DNA of 64,000 bases from positions 1 to 64,000 of the forward strand of contig NZ_MDKC01000005.1 of NCBI RefSeq assembly GCF_001712755.1, written 5' to 3'. Below the pieces are notes generated by a model, which was given only the letters and a program-made list of their open reading frames with translations, was not told the DNA's origin and did no database searches. Source of the stretch: Gottfriedia luciferensis (GTDB taxonomy: Bacteria; Bacillota; Bacilli; Bacillales; Bacillaceae_G). Positions 55,123 through 64,000 of the stretch are shown here, piece after piece (position 1 is the stretch's first letter; the number at the start of each line of letters is the position of its first letter). A program made the position numbers and the translations under genes.

Positions 55123-55848
55123 ATGCCTGTAACTGAGAGATTTTTTAAACAAGAGGATCAATATGCAGTTATTCATCTACCTATTAGACCGAATGGTTTC
55201 GGAGTACTCTATGTCGGTGGGAATACTCATTACGTAGATAATGCACATAGTTGCTTATTGCAGCATTTTGATAAAAGAAAGTTATTATCAACTTTAACAG
55301 ATGAAGGGTACACAGTGTTCACTTCAAATTTGTATGGAAAAAATTGGGGTTCTGATGACGCTGTCGATTTAGCAGAAAGCTTATATCATTCAGTTATGAG
55401 AAAAGAAATTTTGAATCCATCAATTCATATAATTGGAGAAGGTACTGGTGCATTAGTCGTTTGTAAATTACTCGGCCACTTAAAGGGAAAAGTCAGAAGT
55501 ATTTCATTGTTAAATCCATCGTTAAATTTAAAAAATGAATTAGATTTAGAAAGAGAAAATAAATTGTTCTATAAAAGAACAGTTCATGAAATTTTAAAAG
55601 CATATAAAGCGCCGGATATATATATGGTTATAGATAGAGAATGTTTTTTTTATGAAACAATCTCACCGATTAAAATTTATACCACAACAAGAAATCATTA
55701 TAAATGGAAAAGCGATATTAGACTTTTAGAGGAAGAGCGACATAAAAATAATTTACCGATTTCGATTTTGATTTCATTAGAAGAGAAAAAATTTGATTGT
55801 GGCAGAAACTTAATAAGGTTTTTAAAAAAATATCAGGATGTTTTATAG
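55123..55848 (+). CDS. yjaU: YjaU-like alpha/beta-hydrolase-fold protein
   Basis: 241 residues from the ATG just after aaggtgatagg. Alpha/beta-hydrolase-like fold; the position of the nucleophile elbow reads HIIGEGTGALVV (about residues 102-113), where a G-x-S-x-G would put Ser. Thus the usual catalytic Ser appears replaced by Gly. Precedes yjaV as in B. subtilis. Enzyme activity doubtful. Confidence 0.75.
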   Translation: MPVTERFFKQEDQYAVIHLPIRPNGFGVLYVGGNTHYVDNAHSCLLQHFDKRKLLSTLTDEGYTVFTSNLYGKNWGSDDAVDLAESLYHSVMRKEILNPSIHIIGEGTGALVVCKLLGHLKGKVRSISLLNPSLNLKNELDLERENKLFYKRTVHEILKAYKAPDIYMVIDRECFFYETISPIKIYTTTRNHYKWKSDIRLLEEERHKNNLPISILISLEEKKFDCGRNLIRFLKKYQDVL

Positions 55849-55895
55849 TCTCTATATTTTTTTTGAATAAATTTCCTAAAAGAAGGAGGTTAATA

Positions 55896-56702
55896 ATGAA
55901 AAAGTGTGCTGTTATTGGATCCAGTGGATTTATAGGATATGAGTTGGTTTGCCAACTAATGGAATATAACGATGTTTCAGCCGTTGTGATGGAAAAAGGA
56001 AATGAAAGTGATTTAATAAGTGAAGAAAAAATCTTTTCAATCGGAAGAAATGCAAGGGTCATCTTTTTAGATGAAGAGCAATTTTTATCAGAGAATGAGC
56101 AATATGATACTATTTTTATTTGTCATTTTTATGACGAACTAAAGTTAAAAGGCTCAATTAATAGTATAGAGTTTACAGAAAAACTATTTAACAAGATCAT
56201 TGGCAAAAGTAAGGATATTATCTTTTTATTGTCTACAAAAAAAGAATTAGCAGATTTAGAAAGAACTGTAAATGAATTGAGTAAAAATATCGATTGCAAT
56301 ATTACTTATATTGAAATTCCATCTTTATATGGACCTTGGGAGCCATCCGCAGGCTTAGTTCATGAATTGATTGTTCAAGACTTAGGAAAGAGAAATGTAT
56401 CCATAAAAAATGTATACGGTTCGAATGAAATCCTATTTGTAGAAGATGTAGGGAAAGCAATTCGGATAATTTCTGAGAAGGAATTAAAAGAACATAAATA
56501 TATCATTACAGCTAAACAAAGTATGTTCTTACCAGAGGACGGGAATTTCACCGGATTACAAAATATGATCGACGGAATAAAGTTCACTCAAATGAGAAAT
56601 TATATTGATGCAACTCCTTTTGTTATTATTAATACAACTTCATTTGAGGATGGTATACAAAAGCAAAAACAGCAAATTCAACAGCATTTTCATCTTTATT
56701 AA
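55896..56702 (+). CDS. yjaV: YjaV-like NAD-binding epimerase-fold protein
   Basis: 268 residues from the ATG behind gaaggaggt; a longer frame that starts inside yjaU is not supported. Rossmann motif CAVIGSSGFIGYELVCQL and a PSLYGPWEPSAGL region as in extended SDR proteins. The Tyr-x-x-x-Lys of SDR enzymes is not evident. In B. subtilis the next genes are med and comZ; here copy D follows. Confidence 0.78.
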   Translation: MKKCAVIGSSGFIGYELVCQLMEYNDVSAVVMEKGNESDLISEEKIFSIGRNARVIFLDEEQFLSENEQYDTIFICHFYDELKLKGSINSIEFTEKLFNKIIGKSKDIIFLLSTKKELADLERTVNELSKNIDCNITYIEIPSLYGPWEPSAGLVHELIVQDLGKRNVSIKNVYGSNEILFVEDVGKAIRIISEKELKEHKYIITAKQSMFLPEDGNFTGLQNMIDGIKFTQMRNYIDATPFVIINTTSFEDGIQKQKQQIQQHFHLY

Positions 56703-56703
56703 A

Positions 56704-56922
56704 ACTTTTTTGATGAATAAATTGATTGAAGCTAAAGGGGTGCCCGACTCTTATGGGGTGTAGGGAAGGCTTAAGACCCCACAAGAACGTACGTGCCGAT
56801 GAGGCTAAAGTTTCGCTCCATTGAAAGGTGGCAAGCGAGCATTCTGTGCGGAAATCAATCTTACTTGGGCTACTTTACGAAAGCATGGATAATAATGGAA
56901 AGATTGTTTTTCAACAGCGTGA
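56704..56922 (+). repeat. Structured interspersed element, copy D
   Basis: The most diverged copy: it opens right after the yjaV stop. Outer pair is ATTGATT (56721-56727) with AATCAAT (56853-56859), so the G-C seen in copies A-C is A-T here, a compensatory change. ATGGGG/CTCCAT is also kept. It has an extra stretch (aagaacgtacgtgccgatg) at the apex. Confidence 0.85.
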
Positions 56923-56957
56923 AGGAAATGGTTCATTTTGAACTATTTCCTTTTTTG
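56923..56957 (+). terminator. Terminator after copy D
   Basis: aaggaaatggttc-atttt-gaactatttcctttttt, long stem and T-tract. Confidence 0.88.
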
Positions 56958-57078
56958 TAGTAGAATACTATTCGTTTGAAAATTCGCTTTGGCTTTGAGG
57001 TCCGTCCAATTGAGTGGTATTCTTTTTATGAAATGATTCATCTTTTTTACATAGCCTAGATTTAAAAAGATAAAAATG

Positions 57079-57123
57079 TAGACAAAGTACATATTATTTC
57101 ATAAAATTAGTACCAGGTAATAA
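57079..57123 (+). promoter_or_regulatory. fabHA promoter with FapR-like operator
   Basis: TAGACA (57079-57084), 17 bases, TAAAAT (57102-57107). TTAGTACCAGGTAATAA (57107-57123) matches the FapR palindrome TTAGTACCTGRTACTAA at 15 of 17 positions and overlaps the -10/start region, the expected place for malonyl-CoA-relieved repression. Confidence 0.75.
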
Positions 57124-57163
57124 TAAGAAGACATAAAAATAATAAAGTAAGGCGGGGATATTA

Positions 57164-58099
57164 ATGAATGCTGGAATTTTAGGTATTGGCTCATACGTAC
57201 CCGAAAAAAAGTTAACTAATTATGATTTAGAACAAATGATGGATACTTCAGATGAGTGGATTGTTAGTCGTACTGGTATTAAAGAAAGAAGAATTGCTAG
57301 TGACGAACAAGACACATCTGATTTAGCATATGAAGCTGCGGTAGAAGCTTTAAAAGATGCAGATGTAAAAGCAGAAGAACTTGACTTAATTCTTGTTGGA
57401 ACTGTTACTCCAGATAAGTCGTTTCCATCAGTTGCATGTGTAATTCAAGAAAGACTTGGAGCTAAAAATGCAGCTGCAATGGATATTAGTGCTGCTTGTG
57501 CTGGTTTTATATACGGAGTTGTTACTGCAGCTCAGTTCGTAAAAACTGGTACATACAGTAGAATTCTAGTAATCGGAGCTGAAAAGTTAACTAAAATTGT
57601 TAACTGGGAAGATCGAAATACGGCAGTTTTATTTGGTGACGGTGCAGGTGCTGCGGTTATCGGTCCAGTAAGTGAAGGTAGAGGAATTCTTTCTTATGAA
57701 TTAGGAGCGGACGGTACAGGTGGTAAACATCTTTATAAAGGTGGAGATCATTTAGTAATGAATGGTCGAGAAGTGTTTAAATTTGCAGTTCGTCAAATGG
57801 GAGATTCATGTGAAACTGTATTAAAATTAGCAGGATTAACAAAAGAAGAAGTGGATTTCTTAATTCCACACCAAGCGAATACTCGTATTATGGACGCTGC
57901 AAGAGAAAGATTACAGCTTCCTAAAGAAAAAATGAGTGTAATTATTGATCGTCATGGTAATACATCTTCATCTTCAATTCCAATTGCACTAGTTGAAGAA
58001 TATAAAAAAGGAAATGTTAAAGAAGACGATGTATTAGTATTAGTTGGATTTGGCGGCGGATTAACTTGGGGTGCAATTGCACTTCGATTCGGAAGATAA
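57164..58099 (+). CDS. fabHA: 3-oxoacyl-ACP synthase III (FabH)
   Basis: 311 residues. Starts fatty-acid synthesis by condensing branched acyl-CoA with malonyl-ACP. Active-site Cys in DISAACAGF, His in PHQANTRI, Asn in [12 protein letters not shown] start behind aaggcgggg. Followed after 25 bases by fabF; operon under the FapR-like box. Confidence 0.95.
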   Translation: MNAGILGIGSYVPEKKLTNYDLEQMMDTSDEWIVSRTGIKERRIASDEQDTSDLAYEAAVEALKDADVKAEELDLILVGTVTPDKSFPSVACVIQERLGAKNAAAMDISAACAGFIYGVVTAAQFVKTGTYSRILVIGAEKLTKIVNWEDRNTAVLFGDGAGAAVIGPVSEGRGILSYELGADGTGGKHLYKGGDHLVMNGREVFKFAVRQMGDSCETVLKLAGLTKEEVDFLIPHQANTRIMDAARERLQLPKEKMSVIIDRHGNTSSSSIPIALVEEYKKGNVKEDDVLVLVGFGGGLTWGAIALRFGR

Positions 58100-58124
58100 T
58101 CTAATTGAAGGAGGATTTTTAGAT

Positions 58125-59363
58125 ATGAAAAAACGAGTTGTTATTACAGGTTTAGGTGCTGTATCACCTATTGGTAATGATATAAATACAGTATGGGAAA
58201 GTTTAATGAATGGAAAGAGTGGAATTGGTGTTCTGACTCGAAAAAATCCTGAAAATTTCCCGGTTAAAGTTGCAGGAGAAGTAAAAGACTTTGATCCTGA
58301 AAAATATATTGATAAAAAAGAAGTTAAACGAATGGACCGTTTTACTCACTATGCAATTGCAGCTTCAAAAATGGCATTAGAAGATGCAAACTTTACGATT
58401 GATGAAGAAATTGCTCCAAAAGTTGGTGTTTGGATTGGTTCTGGTATCGGTGGTATGGAAACATATGAAGAACAGTTTAATACATTCCTAACAAAAGGTG
58501 CACGTCGAGTAAGCCCATTCTTTATTCCAATGCTAATCCCTGATATGGCATCTGGACAAGTATCGATCTTAACAGGTGCTAAAGGTCCAAATGGTTGTAC
58601 AGTTACAGCTTGTGCTTCTGGTGCAAGTTCGATTGGTGATGCTTTCAAAATTATTCAACGTGGCGATGCAGTTGCAATGATTACTGGTGGTGCAGAAGCA
58701 CCAATTACTGATATGGGTCTTGCTGGATTCTGTGCTGCTAGAGCTTTATCATTAAATCCTGATCCAGAAAAAGCTTGTCGTCCTTTTGATAATGCTCGTG
58801 ATGGCTTTATCATTGGTGAAGGTGCTGGTATCGTATTCCTTGAGGAATTAGAACACGCATTAGCTCGTGGAGCAAAGATTTATGCTGAAATCGTTGGATA
58901 CGGAACAACTGGTGATGCACACCATATTACAGCACCAGCTCCAGGAGGAGAAGGTGGCGCTCGTGCAATGAGAATGGCACTTGATGATGCTGGTTTATCA
59001 GTTGAAGACATTCATTATATTAATGCACATGGAACAAGTACTGAATTAAACGATAAATTTGAAACGATGGCAATTAAAGAAGTATTTGGTGAACATGCAT
59101 ACAATGTACCAATTAGTTCAACAAAATCTATGACTGGTCATATGCTAGGAGCTGCTGGTGGAATTGAAGCAATTATTACAGCACTTACAATCCATAATAA
59201 AGTAATTGCTCCAACAATTAATCACCAAGAAACTGATAGTGAATGTGATTTAGATTATGTACCAAATGTTGCTAGACCATTTAATGTAAAAGCAGCAATT
59301 TCTAATTCATTAGGATTTGGTGGACATAATGTAACTTTAGCATTTAAAGAATACACTAAATAA
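58125..59363 (+). CDS. fabF: 3-oxoacyl-ACP synthase II (FabF)
   Basis: 412 residues from the ATG behind gaaggaggat; the longer frame overlaps fabHA. Active-site Cys in [11 protein letters not shown], His pair in [11 protein letters not shown] and [12 protein letters not shown]. Elongates acyl-ACP chains. Ends in a strong terminator. Confidence 0.96.
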   Translation: MKKRVVITGLGAVSPIGNDINTVWESLMNGKSGIGVLTRKNPENFPVKVAGEVKDFDPEKYIDKKEVKRMDRFTHYAIAASKMALEDANFTIDEEIAPKVGVWIGSGIGGMETYEEQFNTFLTKGARRVSPFFIPMLIPDMASGQVSILTGAKGPNGCTVTACASGASSIGDAFKIIQRGDAVAMITGGAEAPITDMGLAGFCAARALSLNPDPEKACRPFDNARDGFIIGEGAGIVFLEELEHALARGAKIYAEIVGYGTTGDAHHITAPAPGGEGGARAMRMALDDAGLSVEDIHYINAHGTSTELNDKFETMAIKEVFGEHAYNVPISSTKSMTGHMLGAAGGIEAIITALTIHNKVIAPTINHQETDSECDLDYVPNVARPFNVKAAISNSLGFGGHNVTLAFKEYTK

Positions 59364-59393
59364 GTTTAAAATTTATTTAAATTTTGGACACAC

Positions 59394-59423
59394 TAGCTTA
59401 GGTCTTTACCTAAGCTTTTTTTT
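59394..59423 (+). terminator. fabF terminator
   Basis: tagcttaggt-cttt-acctaagcttttttttt. Confidence 0.92.
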
Positions 59424-59509
59424 ATTAGAAATCACAGTGTAAAAAAAAGTAACTTTCACTAGTTAATTATCATACTTTAATAGTAAATTGAGGTGATTAA
59501 CTTGGGATA

Positions 59510-60289
59510 ATGCCAACTTATAAATGGGTTGATTTTATTGAAGATAAACAATTGGTAATGAAAAAACTTTTACCATATTTTCCGAAATATAATGAGGAAA
59601 GTTTATATAAATATCTTCTTTCCCACGGTTTATCGAGGCTGTCAACCTTGAGTAAAGATGATCTGAAACAACTAGATGAAGAAAGTATATGGAAAAGCCT
59701 TTCAGAAGAGTTTGAGAAGTTAAAAAGAGAATTTAATGGACCAGACATACCTATATTTATTTTACCTTGTCATAGAAGTGCAAGTATGTTTAAAAACACG
59801 ACTTATCAAAGGGGCGGAATCGCACATAAAAATTGTATTTGTTTATTTTTGTCCCCATTAGAAGGAATTTTACAACATAAAGCAGTATTATTACATGAGT
59901 ATCATCATATTGTAAGATTGACAAAGTTATATAAAAACAAAAAGGTCACATTACTTGATGCAATGATTTTAGAAGGGTTAGCCGAAACTGCAGTTTTAGA
60001 AAAATATGGAGAAGCAGTTCAGGCACCATGGACAAATCAATATTCTTCCAAGCAATGTGAATTATATTATAAAAAATATTTAATAGATAAACTTGAGATA
60101 ACAAGTAATGATGATAATTTTTCAAAGTACTTGTATGGTGGGAACGGAATTCCAAAATTATTGGGTTACAGTGTTGGATATGACATTGTTAAAAGTTGTA
60201 CAGAGCAGACTGAATGGTCAACTGATATCCTTTTACGAACGCCAAGTAAAAAGATTAAGGAAAACGCAATACATTATATTTCAATTTGA
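59510..60289 (+). CDS. yjaZ: YjaZ-like DUF2268 metalloprotease-fold protein
   Basis: 259 residues. HExxH-type zinc site LLHEYHHIVRL near residue 127 with a later Glu (LEGLAE) as third ligand candidate, as in the DUF2268 family. No signal peptide. ATG start has only a distant gaggtgat site (11 bases), so expression may be weak or the start slightly different. Same position as B. subtilis yjaZ. Confidence 0.8.
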   Translation: MPTYKWVDFIEDKQLVMKKLLPYFPKYNEESLYKYLLSHGLSRLSTLSKDDLKQLDEESIWKSLSEEFEKLKREFNGPDIPIFILPCHRSASMFKNTTYQRGGIAHKNCICLFLSPLEGILQHKAVLLHEYHHIVRLTKLYKNKKVTLLDAMILEGLAETAVLEKYGEAVQAPWTNQYSSKQCELYYKKYLIDKLEITSNDDNFSKYLYGGNGIPKLLGYSVGYDIVKSCTEQTEWSTDILLRTPSKKIKENAIHYISI

Positions 60290-60502
60290 ATGCAAACGAT
60301 TCCAGGGCATATCAGAGCTTATATAATGTATTGCAGTATTAATGTATCAGAGATGCTTTAATCTATGATATTTTAATAATTTATTGACGATTTTTCATTC
60401 AGTTTGTAAAACACTTTTTGTAATTCAGTGGAAAATGGAATAAATTAGTGAATCACTGACCATACTGAAAGTTACATACAGTTGTGAAGTGAGGGGTAGT
60501 AA

Positions 60503-61255
60503 ATGTTGTATTTACATGATGTATGGGTCAATTGGTTTGAAGGTGAAGAAAATGGTTACAATGTCTGTCATTTTTTTGAATGGAGAAAAGATGATAGTGT
60601 TGAATTATTAGACCAAGTTCCAGTCATTAAAGTTACTCCAGAGTTATATCAGTATATTGAAAATGAACTATTAGAGCTTCCTTCCGGTCTATTAACTGAA
60701 GTGTTTCAAAAGTCTTATGTAAGAAAGAATCATGAGCGTATTCAGCTAGATTATTGCTTTGTAGTAACTGACGGTAATGGTATTATTGCGATTGACACAA
60801 TTGGGTATAATATTCCAATTCGAAAAAGTCGTTTAATACCAAGGCAAGAACAAATGGTGTATGATATGACAGCCGAGATTGAAGAGAGCCATTATAATCT
60901 TCAAAATTTAGTAAATGATGAAACAAAAGAACATCATATACTGTCACCGTCGCCAATTATTATGAGCGGACTAACAAGAAAAGAAAGACAACTAAAGCAG
61001 TTATTATTTATGGCGTTAGATCAACTTCATTCATCAAAAAATCCTTCGGAGATCAGGTATTGGTACACTGAGTGGAATCCAAGATCGTATCAACATATTC
61101 AGGATTTGTCATTTGAGGACATTTGGTCTCAATTATATGACGAAATAAAGAGTGGTTGGTCAGAGCGACATGAGCAATTATGTGGAAGAATCGTTAAAGG
61201 TCAACCTTTCTTTGAAAAACTATGGGAAATGGAACATGAACAAAAAGTAAACTAA
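60503..61255 (+). CDS. yjbA: YjbA-like DUF3603 protein
   Basis: 250 residues, soluble, no known motif; begins [20 protein letters not shown] and carries [17 protein letters not shown], the UPF0736/DUF3603 pattern. Follows yjaZ directly, although B. subtilis has the appDFABC operon between the two; that operon is absent here. ATG start behind gaggggt. Confidence 0.82.
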   Translation: MLYLHDVWVNWFEGEENGYNVCHFFEWRKDDSVELLDQVPVIKVTPELYQYIENELLELPSGLLTEVFQKSYVRKNHERIQLDYCFVVTDGNGIIAIDTIGYNIPIRKSRLIPRQEQMVYDMTAEIEESHYNLQNLVNDETKEHHILSPSPIIMSGLTRKERQLKQLLFMALDQLHSSKNPSEIRYWYTEWNPRSYQHIQDLSFEDIWSQLYDEIKSGWSERHEQLCGRIVKGQPFFEKLWEMEHEQKVN

Positions 61256-61279
61256 AAGAGGTTATTTAATATGACCTCA

Positions 61280-61328
61280 AAACGAAAAAGACCCTCAAGG
61301 TGATATAAAGTGCCTTGTGGGTTTTTTA
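61280..61328 (+). terminator. yjbA terminator
   Basis: accctcaaggtg...gtgccttgtgggttttt stem with T-tract. Confidence 0.75.
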
Positions 61329-61366
61329 GTGATTTCTTGATACTTCGACCTTTTCCTCAAAGTAAA

Positions 61367-61416
61367 GAAAAAGGTGTCTCTAAAGTCCTTTGACTTATAA
61401 GACACCCATTTCTATT
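61367..61416 (-). terminator. trpS terminator
   Basis: On the minus strand gggtgtct...agacaccttttt. Confidence 0.8.
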
Positions 61417-61438
61417 TTAATTTTTACGTAAAACAGAA

Positions 61439-62449
<1,011 letters not shown>

Positions 62450-62470
62450 CTAAATTAAGCTAATTAAAAT

Positions 62471-62725
62471 AAAAAAAGCGGCATAATCTCTCTATTACAT
62501 AGAGACGATTAAACCGCGGTACCACTCTAGTTATTCCAAATAAGGAATCACTTATGCATGAAATCATGCTCTCATCTATCGTTTGAGTTACGTCGAAGCC
62601 TACTTATACTATATGTTCGGTTCGAAGCTCAGAAGTCCATTCGACAGGGAGCATGACTTGTTTTCACCATCCACAAGCTCTCTTAACATGCTAAATCTGT
62701 GTACTACTCTTCTTCATAGCTTATA
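62471..62725 (-). ncRNA. T-box leader of trpS
   Basis: On the minus strand the T-box AGAGTGGTACCGCGG lies at 62528-62514. The terminator stem ccgcggttt...aaagcgg-like (62519-62471) with T-tract follows. Upstream, the specifier region reads gaaTGGactt with the Trp codon TGG at 62639-62637. It acts by tRNA-dependent antitermination. Confidence 0.88.
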
Positions 62726-62784
62726 TATACTTTCTATAGATAATATCTTAATTATATTCAACTTTCAAGATGTTGATACATCAT

Positions 62785-63159
62785 TTAGTAAATAATGATA
62801 AAACTGAATAAAAAAGAAAGGATAACTAAAGTAATTGAAGCCATAAGTAATGGTTTTGTAATTGAAAATCTATATCTTCTATAGATCATATCCTTTTTAA
62901 CAGTAAGTGATTCATCACCAGTCATCTCTGCCATCTGTTGGTCTCTCGTTCCGAAAACTTTACGCATTCCAAAGCGAGTGATATTAAAAAATCCACTTTG
63001 TACGATTAGTAAAAAACCACCTATAACAAATAATGTTAGTCCGATATAGAATATCGTGTTCGTGAAATGAAGGAAAAAGTTTAATGTTCCTTGGGTAAGA
63101 GAAAAGATTGCTGCTAGTACTATCGTAGATAATACGACAATAATATAGTGTTTCGACAT
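62785..63159 (-). CDS. DUF3899 membrane protein
   Basis: 124 residues from the ATG behind aggagg. Three hydrophobic helices (about 4-22, 33-58, 103-122) with a charged loop FGTRDQQMAEMTGDESL between. Pattern fits the DUF3899 family found beside trpS in Bacillus. Function unknown. Confidence 0.75.
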   Translation of the reverse strand: MSKHYIIVVLSTIVLAAIFSLTQGTLNFFLHFTNTIFYIGLTLFVIGGFLLIVQSGFFNITRFGMRKVFGTRDQQMAEMTGDESLTVKKDMIYRRYRFSITKPLLMASITLVILSFLFSFIIIY

Positions 63160-63986
63160 TTAATTTGTGATCCTCCTGTTGGAAAGAATTATATCTTGTA
63201 GACTTAATAATGCTATACTATAATAACATTGTAAACAGTTTCAACTAATCGTTACAAAATATTTTTAAATTTTTAGCATTTTTAAGACAATTCTCTTTAT
63301 TTTAACAAATTATTTAATTTTATTTGTCAAAATTGTTGTAAAACTCTAATAAAAATGTATAATAAAATTTGTAGAAAAAAATCGATACTTATCGAAAATT
63401 CTACTATAAAAATTCAGAATTGTATATTAACTTTCTGCATTTTAACCTACATTGCATTAGCATCTTAGGGGGTATACATCATGGATTGTGAGATATGTTA
63501 CGATAAATAAATTTGCTATACAGGAATTGTAAATTTAATTTTTGGATTAGCATTCATTTTTTTACCAAATTTATGAATAAATATCTAAATTAGCTGTTTT
63601 TTATAAGGATCCCAGTTCAACTAATTAGGGAGAAATTGCAAGAAATAATCTGTTTAGAATAATAATTTAGAATTTTCCAGTAAAAAAATATTGACCAAAA
63701 GCGTCATTACGAATACGCTTACATTGTTGGAAAAAAAAGCTTAAGCAAAAATTTACACCATTTTACATCAAATGAAAAAAAAGGATTAAATGATTAATCC
63801 CATGTTTGAGAATAATATGGACAAGAAGTTAAATCGATCGAAAAAATTAAAGAATTATAATTGGTACTAAAGAGTATGTGGTATAGATCCAATAGGGGAA
63901 AGGTCCAAATGCTCTCATTTTTACAAAAGAATTATCAAAAAATAAAAAAAATAAAATATTTTTTAAATTAATAGGGGGGTGCAGTT
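63160..63986. other. Long upstream region of the opp-type gene
   Basis: About 830 bases, very AT-rich. Holds a broken micro-ORF (63481-63576) and a weak cre-like site at 63710-63723 (CGAATACGCTTACA, two mismatches). No other gene was found. Confidence 0.45.
63481..63576 (+). pseudogene. Micro membrane ORF interrupted by a stop
   Basis: AGGGGG lies 8 bases before an ATG. The frame reads MDCEICYDK, a TAA, then ICYTGIVNLIFGLAFIFLPN, one hydrophobic helix, and TGA. A single substitution (TAA from e.g. AAA) would give a 31-residue protein. Alternatively only the 9-residue peptide is made. Confidence 0.4.
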
Positions 63987-64000
63987 GTGGGACGTTACGT
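63987..64000 (+). CDS. Start of an ABC permease gene (opp-type)
   Basis: Only the first codons are in the window: GTG GGA CGT TAC GT, behind aggggggt 7 bases upstream. Reading MGRYV, as in oligopeptide permease OppB-type proteins of Bacillus that follow trpS. The strong site supports a real start; the identity is a guess from synteny. Confidence 0.45.

Noticed and set aside
55797-55895. Long N-terminal extension of yjaV
   Set aside because: No site at the upstream ATG; a good gaaggaggt lies just before the internal ATG that starts the Rossmann fold.

Overview
This is an AT-rich chromosomal segment of a low-GC Gram-positive spore-former of the family Bacillaceae. The evidence is the complete gerPABCDEF spore-coat germination operon, comK, a Spo0E-type phosphatase gene, addBA, an aggaggt-type ribosome binding site before most genes, and a gene order that follows the Bacillus subtilis yhaA-pbpF-hemEHY, yhfH-yhfN, yhjE-sipV-addBA-gerP-yisL-yisN-asnO, yitK-yitL-yitT-yitU and yjzC-yjaUV-fabHA-fabF-yjaZ-yjbA-trpS blocks. 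A Gottfriedia- or Bacillus cereus-like species is a guess. I saw no tRNA, rRNA, CRISPR array, phage or transposase gene.

Layout. 0-13.3 kb: amidohydrolase (minus), PBP1-type pbpF, the late heme genes hemE-hemH-hemY, then yhfH, yhfI, lplJ, lcfB and the membrane peptidase yhfN. 13.7-17.5 kb: glyoxylate shunt genes aceB-aceA, then the competence master regulator comK. 17.6-24.2 kb: an accessory stretch of small one- or two-gene units (DinB, ferredoxin plus GNAT pair, amine oxidase, LysE exporter, GNAT), separated by short palindromes. 24.3-32.8 kb: yhjE, sipV, addB, addA. 32.9-35.4 kb (minus): gerP operon behind a candidate sigma-K promoter, with a 51-codon Spo0E-like gene upstream. 35.8-41.6 kb: yisL, yisN, asnO, a 0.7-kb tandem array, and amtB-glnK behind two perfect TnrA/GlnR boxes. 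42-46.7 kb: a starch/maltodextrin island with a cyclomaltodextrinase-like enzyme, a divergent secreted, membrane-anchored amylase relative that has lost its catalytic residues, and a LacI-type regulator. 46.8-54.5 kb: yajQ, cvfB, two yitT paralogues, a frameshifted DUF421 gene, a lipoprotein, a yitU-like phosphatase and several tiny genes. 54.7-64 kb: yjzD, yjaU, yjaV, fabHA-fabF under a FapR-like box, yjaZ, yjbA, T-box-regulated trpS, a DUF3899 protein and the first codons of an oligopeptide permease gene.

The most unusual material is non-coding. (1) Four copies of a ~200-bp element fold into one long nested hairpin with a compensatory base-pair change, and each copy lies directly before a different terminator. 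(2) Two arrays of GCAAATAAAA-type units lie downstream of genes; one is phased at 21 bp and the other at 20/40 bp. (3) A palindrome family is confined to the accessory stretch. (4) An element bounded by a 15-bp direct repeat appears to have duplicated the end of the cyclomaltodextrinase gene. The intact but catalytically dead amylase is the most interesting protein.
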